From positions 62,001 to 126,000 of the forward strand of contig BGKB01000109.1 of the NCBI GenBank assembly GCA_003116975.1: a DNA stretch of 64,000 bases. The letters run 5' to 3'. Made by a program: the position numbers and the translations under genes. The notes below the pieces were generated by a model. The model saw only the letters and a list, made by a program, of their open reading frames with translations, was not told the origin of the DNA and searched no databases. Of this stretch, positions 29,118-40,300 are shown one piece after another. Each line of letters begins with the position of its first letter. The stretch's first letter is position 1. The DNA comes from Aurantiochytrium sp. KH105 (taxonomy: Eukaryota; Sar; Bigyra; Thraustochytrida; Thraustochytriidae).

Positions 29118-30041
29118 TCAGACATCCACCGATCGTCGCCGGTCGCTATATTGGGGCCCGCTGCTGCTCTCCACGAGGGGCGCACCCGGGGAGACCTGAT
29201 ACACGTCATCGTCATCGTCGCCGCGGTGCGGAGATACATAGACCATGATGGCACAAAAGAAGCAAATGAATTGGAGAAAGATGAGAAAGCCCGACGCAAT
29301 GCCCAAATACAAAGTGTACTCGGTGGCAAGCGTTTTAATCTTGCTCTTGCAAAAGAAGTCAGCAGGAAGTGCAGCCGCAGCGGCAGCCTCTGCGTCATCG
29401 TCCGTGGAGTCGTCATAGGACGGAAAGGTGGTATGCAGGACCTCAATGGTAGTGTGATAAGATGAGCAATCCTTGTCAGTTCCCGAGACTTGCGAGTCGA
29501 GAAAGGAGGCCAAGGTTTTGTTGTAGTCTTCGTACAGGTACGTGAGTTCGTACGAGATTCCGCAGCACTTGAAACTGTTTTGCGTGTTGACCCAGTCGGC
29601 CGGCTGCTCCTCGGCAAAGTCAACGAGCTCGAGCTCGAGCTTCTCCTGACCAGATGCCACCAAATCGTTAAGCCCCGGGATGGAATCCTTATCGTGCACA
29701 TAGAGTCCCAAAAAGATACTAATCATCATCTGCCCCACCATCGTCACGGCGACCAGGAATACAAAGAGTCCAAGCAGCAGCTTCCGTTGCGTGAGAGCGG
29801 CTGCTAATCCGAGCAGCGACACCAGCATGATCACAACGGCAAGTGCGATGGCGCTGAGAAGGGTCCAGTCCGGCACGGACTGGACAACATTGCCACCCAT
29901 GTCGGTCTTGAGAAAGACAACTGCAGTGATCAGCCAAGCCGTGGCCAGCAGAGTCGTCAAGATGTTGATGGCTTTGAGGAGCATCCTCGAGCATGAGTGG
30001 TGGCGTTTCGAGAGAGGCATCTTCTTCTTCTTCTTGCTCAA
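29118..30041 (-). CDS. Tetraspanin (307 aa)
   Basis: Four-pass membrane organiser of the tetraspanin superfamily. Spans are at about residues 23-45, 59-82, 89-113 and 252-278. The large extracellular loop between TM3 and TM4 has the hallmark CCG (NSFKCCGIS, about residue 160) plus two further cysteines (TDKDCSSYH, ADFFCKSK), giving the minimal four-Cys pattern. The loop is expanded by a Ser/Asp/Ala-rich insert (about 205-228). The N-terminus is very basic (MSKKKKKMPLSKRHH). An alternative start at residue 8 (30020) is equally possible. The C-terminal tail has a run of Asp and ends SDRRRSVDV, which could act as a PDZ-type or sorting signal. The fold family is clear; the partner is unknown. Confidence 0.9.
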   Translation of the reverse strand: MSKKKKKMPLSKRHHSCSRMLLKAINILTTLLATAWLITAVVFLKTDMGGNVVQSVPDWTLLSAIALAVVIMLVSLLGLAAALTQRKLLLGLFVFLVAVTMVGQMMISIFLGLYVHDKDSIPGLNDLVASGQEKLELELVDFAEEQPADWVNTQNSFKCCGISYELTYLYEDYNKTLASFLDSQVSGTDKDCSSYHTTIEVLHTTFPSYDDSTDDDAEAAAAAALPADFFCKSKIKTLATEYTLYLGIASGFLIFLQFICFFCAIMVYVSPHRGDDDDDVYQVSPGAPLVESSSGPQYSDRRRSVDV

Positions 30042-30820
30042 AAACTTGAGAGCTTAGCAGCGTACGCACGGGATATACACCCGAGCACGCAAGATGTGAC
30101 GGGGAACAGGTCTCGAGCGATAGCGTTTTGCAGAGACGCGCGCGCGCCTTGCACACACGAGCAGCCGTGTGCTCTGATTAGGTTCGCTGGGTAGGTAGTC
30201 GGTAGGTAGTAGCAGCGTAGCGGCACGTGCAGGGAAAGGGGGGGGACGCGGTCTGCGGACAAAGGTGGTCGCGAACGCGCGCGCTGCCTATACCCGTCGG
30301 CCCGCGCGTCGCGCACCTGCCAGGGCACCACTCGTTGCGAAAACGAAGGGAAAAGGGTTTGCAGTGCGTGTGCAGCGAGGAGGAGCTCCTGGTGGGCAGG
30401 GAGTTGGCACTTTTGGTTTTGTTTCTCTGCAAAAATGGCAGTAAAATTTTGGTGTAGTGTGAACCAGCGCAACGCAATTTTCCATTACAAGCCTGCACGT
30501 GTATGCGCGTAGACGGAGAAAGATAGATAATGTTGGATTCGAAATCGACGACGATGCTGATGCGAAGCAAGAGTTGTAGAGGTCAAGAGTGGCGTTACGA
30601 GCGATATCATTTTGATTTGAAGCTTTGGCTACGGTGGCTAGAAAGGAAAAGAAAAAGAAACGCAAACTCGAAACCAAAGGATGCGCACAGGCGCCGTCGT
30701 TGGCCGTCGGTGCGAGTCGCTCGCAGTCCGTGCAGTGCATGCAGCCTATGCTCCATCGGGGTCTGCTCTTGCAAAGCAGTAGTACCCGTATCCTCTTGTG
30801 TCTCGACGCCTCGTACTTTT
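30042..30820. other. Upstream region of the tetraspanin gene / 3' flank of TM9SF
   Basis: About 780 bp without a supported gene. A G-run lies at 30238-30245 and GTAGGTAG repeats near 30190-30210. Open frames here are short and inconsistent. Confidence 0.5.
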
Positions 30821-32677
30821 TTAGTCGAGCTTGATGCTGGCGTAAATCTGGCGGTTGAAAAAGAAGGCTGCAAAGAAGCCGACGCAGCCCGTCAGGAGGC
30901 CGAAAGAGATGGCAATGAGCCCCATGTACGCGAAATAAATCACGGTTCCCACAAAATGCAACTCGAGCCTGCTCGAATAGTACAGAATCGAGTACAAAAA
31001 AAGGTAAAGCGACGAAGAGCCCGACGTGAGAAACGAACGCCACCACCAGTGGTAATCCTCGGAACAGAGCTGAAAATAGCAGAGCACAATGGTAATCTCG
31101 GCGCAAGTAGCAACGAGGATAATCAGCACGAGCGTGAGGAAGCCAAAGACGTAGTAAGGGCGCTTGCCCCAGATACTCGAGAGCAAGAAAAAGAGCTCAA
31201 TGAAGACAGCACCAAAGGGCAGAATGCCACCGACCAGAATCGTCACGGCAGGCTTCATGTAGAATGGCTGCTCGGGGATCTGACGCGGAATCTGGTTGTA
31301 CCGGCACGGGTTCTTGATTTCCTCGCGCTTGAAGCCAGCAAAGGAACCGAGCGCGCAGAGCGGGAACGAGATGCCCATCCAGAGCACGAGTAATGCGATC
31401 ATGGTGCTGAACTTGACGGCGCCCGAGGAGCCCGCCTGCCAGACAAAGAGGTTGACAATGAAGAAAACTGCAAAGACAGTGCCGGGGTACAGGACCGCAG
31501 TCAGGTACAGCGATCGCCGCCACTGCTTGCCGCCGAACATCTTGTACAGGCGGGCAGACACGTAGCCTGCAGGGTAGCCCATGCTCACAAAAAACAAAAG
31601 CATCGCCGTCATGAGACCACCGCGGTTCGCAGGGCTCAAAAAGCCAAGCAGCGCAAAGAACATGAGGATCACCGTCATGCAGAGAATCTGCACGCCGCTA
31701 CCGCAAAAGACGCTGAGCAGGAGAGGTGACGTGCTCGGCGGCCGAAAGACGTCGCCGTGCACGAGCTTCCAGCCAAACTCCTCCTGCGTCTCCTCGGCCG
31801 ACTGTTCCTCATTGTAGCGGGTGATGTCCTTGTGCAGCGTGCGCATCATGATCATAGCCACCATACCTGTGAGAAAGAGAACAATCATGAGCGAGTTCGA
31901 GATAGAGAACCAGTGAATCTTGTCATTTGGCGCGCTGTTCAGGTAGATGTCCCAGCGCGAGGCCCAGGGAACGTCGCTCTCGTACCACTCCACATCGTAG
32001 GTCCACGATACCAGCTCGCCGCCCTTCATGATGGTCTGGGCGCCGTTTGCGTCGCACGAGACCGAGTCCCCGGTGCGCTTGTGCGCAATTGACTGCGGAA
32101 CTACGATGAAGCCGACCACGCGGAAACCTTCAAACGACTCTGGGTTCTGGTGCACGCGAATCTGGAACTTGATGTGGTTGTGAATATAAAAGGTGTCCTG
32201 GACCTTGTTGCCCAGCAGGTAGCCCTCCTCGTAGGCCTCAAAGGGCGTGTTGTCGTCGTACAGCTGCACGGCCAAGGGAAGGTTGTCGATGATCCAGTGC
32301 ACGCGGTACTCGTCGGCAATCATGTCCTGGAACATCTTGACATCATCGTCGGTGTATCGCAGGGTGCACAGCACCTTGCACATTTCCTTCTTGTTCATAC
32401 GAAGGTCATAGAGCGAGCTCTCGATCGTGTCACCTGCGAGAACTTCACCGAGGTTCTCCGGTGCGTTCTTGATGTGCTCAGGCTTGCACACCGGGAGCGA
32501 GTAGTACTCAAAGGGCAGCTGCGTCTTGATGGAGATGAGCTTGTTCACCTCCATGTCCACCTTTTCGTCCTGCTTGAACTGCCGCGGCGCCACGCCGGGC
32601 AGATAAAAACCGTGCGACTCTGTCGCAAGGCACGCCACCGCCGCGACGGCGGCCACCACGAAGCTGCGCATCGTCAT
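30821..32677 (-). CDS. TM9SF: TM9SF/nonaspanin (EMP70) family protein (618 aa)
   Basis: Nine-transmembrane proteins of the Golgi/endosome that sort other membrane proteins. The start at 32677 (MTMRSFVVAAVAAVACLATE) gives a signal peptide directly followed by FYLPGVAPRQFKQDEKV, the hallmark mature N-terminus; the long in-frame upstream extension is repeat-derived. The luminal domain (about 24-260) includes SIKTQLPFEYYSLPVCKPE, also typical. Nine membrane spans occupy about 265-610. The protein ends FFNRQIYASIKLD. The terminal K-x-D is the family's COPI-binding Golgi-retention signal, preceded by the usual I-Y-x-x-I. Length and all hallmarks match complete family members. It is divergent from the gene at 33691. 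Confidence 0.96.
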   Translation of the reverse strand: MTMRSFVVAAVAAVACLATESHGFYLPGVAPRQFKQDEKVDMEVNKLISIKTQLPFEYYSLPVCKPEHIKNAPENLGEVLAGDTIESSLYDLRMNKKEMCKVLCTLRYTDDDVKMFQDMIADEYRVHWIIDNLPLAVQLYDDNTPFEAYEEGYLLGNKVQDTFYIHNHIKFQIRVHQNPESFEGFRVVGFIVVPQSIAHKRTGDSVSCDANGAQTIMKGGELVSWTYDVEWYESDVPWASRWDIYLNSAPNDKIHWFSISNSLMIVLFLTGMVAMIMMRTLHKDITRYNEEQSAEETQEEFGWKLVHGDVFRPPSTSPLLLSVFCGSGVQILCMTVILMFFALLGFLSPANRGGLMTAMLLFFVSMGYPAGYVSARLYKMFGGKQWRRSLYLTAVLYPGTVFAVFFIVNLFVWQAGSSGAVKFSTMIALLVLWMGISFPLCALGSFAGFKREEIKNPCRYNQIPRQIPEQPFYMKPAVTILVGGILPFGAVFIELFFLLSSIWGKRPYYVFGFLTLVLIILVATCAEITIVLCYFQLCSEDYHWWWRSFLTSGSSSLYLFLYSILYYSSRLELHFVGTVIYFAYMGLIAISFGLLTGCVGFFAAFFFNRQIYASIKLD

Positions 32678-32906
32678 CGCGCCGACGACACGCTTTCCCG
32701 CACCGGTCTTTGCCTGCCTGCCTGCCTGCCTGCCTGCCTGCCGAGCCCTCGCGCGCGCTCGCGAGAGAGAAGGAGAGAGTCGACGAGCGCGAGGAAACGA
32801 TGGAGACGACACCTTCGATGGATACGGAGGGTGCGGGTCCTCGACCCGGCGCGCGCCGCGCAGGTTCGGGGCGCGCAAGAGGCGGCGGAGCCCGCGCTGC
32901 GCGTCC

Positions 32907-32944
<38 letters not shown>

Positions 32945-33690
32945 TCGGCTCCTCGCTCGCAGCGCAGCGCAGCGCGGCGGGCGATGAAGGCGGTGCGCTA
33001 GTTGCGTGTTTCTTCTGCTTCTTCCCCGCCTCGCTTCCACGATCACCGATCGACGCCCGAAGGAGACGACGCCACGCAGTTACGCCGTCACTGCGGATCT
33101 CCCCCTCGGGGCCCCGCGCCCTCTGGCCGCGTGCACCTGCCTGGCGTAGGTGCAACCGTCGGTATAACCGATCAGTTTCAAAACCCTCTTGTTCAACCGA
33201 GGGGAGGGAGGATTTGCCGGGTAACCAAGCAGAGTACGCGGTGGACGAGAGCACAAGTCACAGTGACGGAAGATCCAGGAAGAAAACGGCAAGAACGAAA
33301 ACAGAACGAAGAGAACGAATCGAGGCGGAATTTAAAAAAAATTTGAAGCGCAATGAGAGATCATCAAATCCCATTCGTGACGCGGAGAGAAGAACGACAC
33401 GGAGCGCGCCGGAGACTCGCGGCGCGCGAGCAAGAGCGCGCGAGAGAGCGCGGGAGTGGAGAGGGAGAACAAGGCGACCGCATCGCGACGCCTTCCGCTG
33501 CGGCGAAAGCAGGACGAGCGAGAGCGACAGAAGAAGCGGGGCAACGCACGCGAGAGAGCTCGCGCAAACTGCGCTACACCGACGGCGCAGCGCAATTGAC
33601 AAATAGACAGCCAGGCAGACGGACGGGTAAGCTGCGGGCCCGCCTCGCGTGCTTTGCAAGAAACAAGGGGAAAGAAAGCAAGACCTGAGA
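32678..33690. promoter_or_regulatory. Divergent upstream region with (TGCC)8 and (TGC)n
   Basis: 1.0 kb between the divergent TM9SF and 33691 start codons. It contains (TGCC)8 at 32711-32742, only 34 bp from the TM9SF ATG, and a TGC/CTG trinucleotide run at about 32910-32942. Promoter content is inferred from position. Confidence 0.45.
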
Positions 33691-34545
33691 ATGGCTGAGG
33701 CCGTGGTAGTCGCCCTGCGCGCCTCGCACCTGGAACGTGAAGACAGCGAAAAGTGGCTCCGAGCCTTGCTCCGACGCGCAGGAAAACCAAGTGGCCCCAA
33801 AAATGCAGAAACGCATGACGAGGCCAAGGACCATGGCGAAAAGGAGGAAAAGAAGCTTCTTGGCTGGCCTTGCACAGCAACGTACGATGTCATAGTCCCT
33901 TCCTTTGAACGCATGCGTACTCTTGCGGATCGCATGCTCGAGGACGCGGAGGCGCTGCGCGAGGGTGGTTTCCAGCGCATTGCGCGCGTACGGGACGCCA
34001 AAGGCTGGGACGTTGTCATTTGCGGCACACCAGGAAGGCTATTCGAAGCACGGACACAAGGGTTTGCGCTTCTTCGCGTCCATCTTCATCGGGATGGCGG
34101 CCTGCGCTTGTTACGTCCTTGTGACCTTGCATGGTCTCGTCGGGTTCTGTGGCTGCTTGACCTGCGCGTTGGACTCCGGACAGCCAACGCGTACATTTCT
34201 ACGCTTGGTGGTGGGCATTTTCTCTGCCGCCAGCTTGACCAAGCTGAAAATATGGCGCTGCGTCAGCTAGCTGTGGCCTATTGGCTCGGAGACCCTGTTC
34301 TCGCCAGTCAGTGCCGCATTCATCTTGCTTACAACATTATGCAGCGCGGCAAGCTCGGCTTGGCCCGCTGGTGGATTCTTCGCGAATGGAACTTTGCGCA
34401 CCGCTTGGACCACGATCTCCTGAAATCCATGCTCAAGTCAGCCTGGCATTACCGCCGTCAGCTCGTGCGTCATCGTCACGTGTTATCTCAAACGCCTCAG
34501 GACCGTCTACGGGATAGTTTTGCGCGTCAACGTTTTGTCTCATGA
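33691..34545 (+). CDS. Uncharacterised alpha-helical protein (284 aa)
   Basis: The start is at 33691 (MAEAVVVALRASHLERED); the frame is open 14 codons further. The first 70 residues are charged. The C-terminal two thirds look folded and mostly helical: FERMRTLADRMLEDAEALRE, LLRVHLHRDGGLRLLRPCD, RRVLWLLDLRVGLRTANAYI, LRQLAVAYWLGDPVLASQCR, IHLAYNIMQRGKLGLARWW. The last two resemble a pair of TPR-like helices (A..Y...GD...A..C...LAY....GK...A). There is no signal peptide or membrane span. I do not recognise the family. The well-formed helical hydrophobic pattern makes it a real gene. It shares a 1.0-kb upstream region with the TM9SF gene. Confidence 0.75.
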   Translation: MAEAVVVALRASHLEREDSEKWLRALLRRAGKPSGPKNAETHDEAKDHGEKEEKKLLGWPCTATYDVIVPSFERMRTLADRMLEDAEALREGGFQRIARVRDAKGWDVVICGTPGRLFEARTQGFALLRVHLHRDGGLRLLRPCDLAWSRRVLWLLDLRVGLRTANAYISTLGGGHFLCRQLDQAENMALRQLAVAYWLGDPVLASQCRIHLAYNIMQRGKLGLARWWILREWNFAHRLDHDLLKSMLKSAWHYRRQLVRHRHVLSQTPQDRLRDSFARQRFVS

Positions 34546-34927
34546 TCATTTGAGACTGTGTGCATGGATTGGCGACATATACACAAAAAGAGAGAGGGAT
34601 GTCGAGCATGTGCTGCTGGACCTGGGCCCAGACCTTTTGAATTTGATCACATATTTATTCCATCATTTGTTATATGACAGCGGGGATGGACAGAATCGTA
34701 GAGGAGAGGGATGAATGCATGCAAGGAGAAGATTTGCGACTTCCTTTTTCATTCTTTTTCGATTTTCTTCCTGATTCGTCTTTTTTCTTTTTACTTGCAT
34801 TCTTCACTGCCTTTGCTGCTGCTGCTGCTGCTGCTACTGGTGGTAACACTGGTCTGATGTAGATAAACGAGTGAGACGGCAAGAGCTTGCTACTCATTCG
34901 CTTACCTTGACGCTGACTCACCAAACC
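34546..34927. other. Convergent intergenic region
   Basis: About 380 bp between two stop codons. T-rich 34740-34805 and a (TGC)n run near 34817-34837. No gene seen. Confidence 0.6.
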
Positions 34928-36823
34928 TTACACGTCCAGGACCTCTTGAGCGAGTCGTTGCGCCATTGCGCGAAAGGCAGGTCCGTTCCGCTGGCGCAAT
35001 GTCGCAAGAGCCTCGCCCACTTGCGTTCTGCTGTGCGGCGTGACACAACAAAAAACTTGAAGCCAGGCGCGCAGCTCACTGCTTGTAATGCGATGTCTGC
35101 GGCTCTGTCCACCCCGCACACGAGACGTCGATTTCTTTCGGAGTTCTTGAAAGTCGTCAACCTCAGCGTTGTGGCGGAGCTTGTAACCAAGATGCAACGA
35201 GCGCTCGCGATAAAGAGCGGCATCCGAGTCTGCTCGGCTCGTGATCCGAATGCCAAAGGCTGCCTCCATGCCGAGCCAGCGCCCAAAGCTTTCTAGTGAT
35301 GAGATCGCTTTGCGCGCGTCCGCGCGACTCGCCAAATCGAGTCGCTTTACGCTCTCGCGCAGTCGCAAATGCTCTCGAATTTCCTCGGCGCGACTAGCAA
35401 TGTAGTCATTGGCCTCCGCACAGCGCCCGCCGCATCGCACGTAACGATTCAGCTTTTGCGAGTCCGTCTCGTCCGCCAGGAAAATGTCAAAGACGTCCGG
35501 ATCGGCACTCTCGCATGAGTCCCACTGAACGTCGATATCAACGTCCTCGACGGTCTGCAGATTGATGAGCTCCATACTCAGCTTTTGAGAACTCCGTGTC
35601 AGCACCTCGACCTGGATGCTGCGCGTTGTCTCGAGAAAGTCCACCGAGCGCGTCACGGACGAGTACACGCTCTCATCACCGTCCTTACAATTTTCATGAG
35701 CGTCTTTCTCCCCACAGTCATCGTTTGCGACGGACGCATCGTCGGTTTCGGGACCCTCTGAAGCTTTGGCCTTCTTCGCGCTACCGTCCTCGCTGATATC
35801 CTCATCACTTGACTCCGCGGGCCACGGGCTCTTCAGATCCATGCAAAAGTCTGCCCAAAAGAGTCTACGAAGGCCTGCTTCTGTCTCCTCGGTCTCCATC
35901 ACGTCACGAATGCACGTTTCCTCTTGGCTGCTGCACATGCCGGCGCCCCGAAGGGCTGCAGCCAAATCACCGGATGCGCTCGTACGTCGCTTTTTCGACG
36001 GGCTCTTTGTATGTGTCTCAAAGTCCGCGCACACTGGACGACGCTCCAGTTTCGTCTTCTTCTCCTTTCCTTCACGCTTGTGGAAAAGGTCTGTCTCATC
36101 CTCCGAGTCCCAGCCTCCGCTGCCACCGTAAGCCCATCTTTCGCCAGGTTCGCTGCGCGCAAGGCTTGGTTGACGGGTCAGCCCCTCGTGCGAAGTGTTG
36201 CGCAACATGGCGCGGGCCAGTCTGCGAAAAGGGGCCGGGCAAAACACCCCATCTGCGTGGTTGGGACTCCACGATCGCCAGTACGCCCGTTCCACACCGC
36301 GCATGAGGACGCCAAGACTGACGCGGCGAATGTCTCCTGCGCAGGGCGCGCCTGCCTTTCCCACAAGCACAGCAAAGCCGAGGTCTGGGCTCACGCGGTC
36401 CACCACGTACGGGTCCTCTCGGATGCGCTCTCTGCACGGCAAGAGGGCCTTTTCGCCCTCGAATTCCTTGAGGCAGACGGCGTACCTGCGCAGGCTATCC
36501 TCGCTCAGATTCCCATCATCCTGGTCCTCCGCGAGCGCTGCGCGCGCTGCTGCGCCGCACTCGCTCACCCGCGCTAGGGAGAACGAGCGCGTTTCCACCG
36601 CATCCATGTGCAATCTTTTCTTGCGCGCGCCTTCGACATCCCGCACGGGCGACGCGGGCGAGGTCTCTTCGCCTTCGCTCTCGCGGGCCCCGCGTTCCTC
36701 GCCTCTCCCGCCGCCGCGCGGCGTCTGCTCCTCGCGCTGCTGCTCCTGCGGCAGCGTCGTGGTGGTCGTCGTCGTCGTCTCGAGCCGCAGTTCGCGCGCC
36801 ATGCCCGATGCATGCTGCGCCAT
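34928..36823 (-). CDS. Unrecognised large hydrophilic, probably nuclear protein (631 aa)
   Basis: Single uninterrupted frame. I prefer the ATG at 36823 (MAQHASGMARELRLE); upstream codons to 36994 are Ala/Arg repeats. Start could also be at 36606 (MDAVETRSFSLARV). An N-terminal module (about 110-220) looks folded: RYAVCLKEFEGEKALLPC, YVVDRVSPDLGFAVLVGKAG, GVLMRGVERAYWRSWSPN. The middle is acidic with Lys-rich nuclear-localisation-like stretches (KSPSKKRRTSA, SAKKAKASE). The C-terminal 200 residues are helical and basic (EIREHLRLRESVKRLDLASR, RRHRITSSELRAWLQVF). No family, catalytic motif or membrane span recognised. Composition and the long open frame support a true gene. Confidence 0.7.
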   Translation of the reverse strand: MAQHASGMARELRLETTTTTTTTLPQEQQREEQTPRGGGRGEERGARESEGEETSPASPVRDVEGARKKRLHMDAVETRSFSLARVSECGAAARAALAEDQDDGNLSEDSLRRYAVCLKEFEGEKALLPCRERIREDPYVVDRVSPDLGFAVLVGKAGAPCAGDIRRVSLGVLMRGVERAYWRSWSPNHADGVFCPAPFRRLARAMLRNTSHEGLTRQPSLARSEPGERWAYGGSGGWDSEDETDLFHKREGKEKKTKLERRPVCADFETHTKSPSKKRRTSASGDLAAALRGAGMCSSQEETCIRDVMETEETEAGLRRLFWADFCMDLKSPWPAESSDEDISEDGSAKKAKASEGPETDDASVANDDCGEKDAHENCKDGDESVYSSVTRSVDFLETTRSIQVEVLTRSSQKLSMELINLQTVEDVDIDVQWDSCESADPDVFDIFLADETDSQKLNRYVRCGGRCAEANDYIASRAEEIREHLRLRESVKRLDLASRADARKAISSLESFGRWLGMEAAFGIRITSRADSDAALYRERSLHLGYKLRHNAEVDDFQELRKKSTSRVRGGQSRRHRITSSELRAWLQVFCCVTPHSRTQVGEALATLRQRNGPAFRAMAQRLAQEVLDV

Positions 36824-37369
36824 TGTCCGCGCCGCCGCCGCCGCCGCCGCCGCCTCTGCTGCTGCGCCCGCCCCTGCTGCTGCGCTGCGTCTCCGCGCGC
36901 TGCGTCTCCGCGCGCTGCGTCTCGGGGCGCTGCCGCGGCCGCTCTCGTTCGAGTTCCGCGCCTGCTGATTCTGCTTTCTTGCCTCGCCGTGCAATGATCG
37001 CGACCCAACTACCGCCGAGGGATGAGGGGAGAGTGCTGCCCGCTCTGGAGGGAAAGGAACCGGGTGTCTCTAGGCATGCGGTTAGGGGAAACGGTGACGA
37101 CGATCGAAATTCAAAGGAAATTGTGCGGCGTTCTCGAGGGAACGTGTTCGTGACGAGATTGATCTCTGGACGGACGGACGGACGGACGGACGGAGTAGGA
37201 GGGGGAAAAGGACAAGAAGAGAAAGAGAAAGGCGAAGGAGTGCGTGCAAGGGAAGTGTGTAAAACAACGTTACGTTAGAGACGTAGATCTGGCGTGCTTG
37301 AGGAGCCTCGCTCCAACAAAACAATCGTGACCGTCAAAAAAAATATGAAATGGATAAGGTTTTCGTCGT
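36824..37369. other. Spacer between the PRP8 3' end and the 34928 gene start
   Basis: 545 bp containing (GGAC)6 at 37168-37191 and purine-rich sequence 37195-37260. Presumed upstream region of the minus-strand gene ending at 34928 and 3' UTR of PRP8. Confidence 0.5.
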
Positions 37370-40300
37370 CTAAGACGCCAACGGATCCTCGACGTCGGCC
37401 TGGAGCGCAACAGCATCGTCGCTCTGGTCCGTGTCTGTCCATGCGACAAAATGGCCGGGGCGGTGCTCGACTGCGTAGAATTCCTTTGGCTGGCCCAGAA
37501 CAAGGCTGTACTCCATCGTTGATGCCCAGCGCACGCCCATGAGGTTGTAGTTCCAGATTCCATCCGCCGGAACGAGAAAGCTGCCGAGAAAGCGGTCCGA
37601 CAAAAGTAGCTGCGGCGTCTCAAAGCACGTCGTCGTGTATCCTTGCGCCATTTCGGCCGATACGCCCTTATTTTTCTCCGCCCACTCGAAACCAGCGTCC
37701 GTGACACGAAAGGCAGACAACGAGCACGTTCCTGGCGTGAGCGCCACCGTAATGACTACCGCCTCGTCGCGACGCCATCGATCCCCCATACTCTCCACGA
37801 GCTGCACGTCTTCCGGGGCAAGATGCTTGAACTCATTCGGCTGGGTGTGAATCACACCAAGCAACTCGAGACCCTCCAGCGCCGGGTGCGACTCAGCGCT
37901 GGGAATTGCAGACGGAAGCTGCACAGAACGATGCGTGCCCACCTGAGGCACCATCACAAGCACGCGGACCTCCTTGATCTGGTCCGTGTCAGAGGGTGAC
38001 GCGCCAAACATGTAGGCTGCGCACTCCGTCCGCAGGTCCGAGACTCGAACAAGCTTTGTCAGCAAATTCTTGGGCACCACGTATGTCAAGCCGTCGTCCA
38101 TTGGCGAGTCGCCTTCGCTCACGTACAAGTGCTGTGTGCGCAGGTGCAGGTTCGCGGCCGAGACCGCGCGCTGCTTCCAGTCCGTCTTGGACCGAAACGT
38201 TTGATTTTCGTATCCAGACGTGGTTTGCACCACAATCTCGTCGCCATGCTTGTTTACCGTACGACTCGTTAGCGCGTTCATCTTGGCTGTGTCACGCGTC
38301 TGCTTCTCGATCTCGGCCATTTGCTGGCGCTGCTCTGAAGGAGGAGCAATCTCCATGCCCAGAATGATATCGCGGATCTCAGAGTTAGTCAATGACGCAA
38401 CATTCACGTTGTTGCGCTTGCCATAGTCATCGAGAATCAAGTCCTTGAGCGCAACTTCTACTTCAATCCACTGCTCGTCCGTGAGCGTCGGCCACACGTG
38501 GTGCGGCTTGGTCGTCGTGCTGCGGTCCGGACGCAAAATAATCTTGGTACGCTCCTGCGAGACATGCAAAGCCCGCAAAATGAGAATCAAACGCGAAAAG
38601 GCAGTGTACGACGAAATAGAGCTCAGCCAGTCGTCGTAAATGTTGAAGAGCACCATCTGCGGCTCCGTTGCATTCAGGATAAGCTCTCCGAACTTTTCAA
38701 TCTTCAGACTCTCCTGGAAGGGAAGCTGCAACTCACTGGCGCGCAGCGTAATGTTCGGGAAATCGAGCATGTGTGTTTCCAGAGGGTCGAGCATGCCCTT
38801 GCGGGTGACAATGATCTGCTTCGGCTGCTCCTCCACCGGCAGGGAGCGGATGAGAGCTGCCGTCTCTTCCGCGGTCTTCCACTTGGCAAGCTGCGAGCGA
38901 CGCTTCTGCCCGGCCCACACGCTTGTATGGATAATCTTGAGAAACAGTTGGCCCGTGCGCGGGTTGAAGATGAACACCGCGCCGTTGATGGGCTTCGTCG
39001 TCATGTTGCCGTCGTTCGTCGTGTGTGTCGTCACGCGGTACACGTTGGTGTCATCAACGAACCAGATCGTTTGTGCGGAAAACAATTCGCCATAATTCGA
39101 GCTGGACAGGTGCGGCTCCGTCGGCTCGGACGAGTACAGCTGCAGACCCTTGCGAATGCGCTCGCGTAGGACGTAGAGGGCCGGGTTAGCCTTCATGATC
39201 TTACTCATGCCTTGCGACATGAGCGGCTTGAGTCCGGGGAACCAATTACCGAACCCAGAATGCAGGTTGTAGCACAAGTCGATGCCCAAAAGGAGGCCCG
39301 TCGGTGATGGGTACAACGTCATGTTGTCCGTCGTGTAATCGAGGAACTTGGCGCGCACATAACGTTCAATGTCGTGCGAGTCATAGTCGCCCCAGCGCAA
39401 CTGCACGTCGATCCAATACTTGTTTGACGTCACGCCCGTATCGTAGGCATCGCGGTGGTCGTGCAGCAGACTCGGTTTTGAAATCTGCCACTTTTGCGAA
39501 CCCAGAAGCAGGACGTCTGCGCACGAGACGTTCATCTTGTACGATTTGCGCGGGTGAATCGTCTCCTTTTGCACCGTCTCAATGTCCAAGAGCTCCATCT
39601 GTTGATCCAAAATTTGCGCGATATCCGTCGTGACACTCTCGTGGATTTTCTGCCACAAGTGCGCACGAAAGATCTGGATGAGCGAAATCTTCAGCGTCGG
39701 AATCTTGCCATGCATAAAGATGCCCGTCAGATCAAGCTGCACCTGGAAGCCGACATAGACCGACGAGCGATTAATCGTCGGGGACCACCACAGGGTGAAG
39801 CGACGGTTCGGGATCTGGTTCAGACCCGTTCGCTGCGCGTTCGTGAGCTTGTTCTTGAGTGACATTGCATTCTCAAAGCCCGATGACTTCTCCCAAAAGA
39901 GACCCTCCCACGAGGTGAAGCCAGTACCTTTGAACATGGTGTGCTCCAAAATGCCTTCGATTCCACCCAAAGCCTGGATCACGTCTGTGCGATACGCATT
40001 GAGGTTCCAAAGCTTGCCGTCGTGTTTCGTATGCGTCCAATAAAACGTAGAGAAACGCAGCATCTGGAACTGCTCAAAGTAGTTGCGCACGCGCCACCCC
40101 TTGTCGTACGCCAGCGTGTGTCGGTCCTTACTGAAGAGCGTATTGATGCGGGGGATACCGCGCGACCACGAGTCCTCGAGGTCCTCGAGCGTGAGTCGCC
40201 GGTTCTGCGCCGTTGCCTCCTGACGCTTGAGCGCGTAGTCGGCCCACACACGCTGCGAGTCGACAATCTCGGACTCCCATGGCACCACATAGCGGTACAG

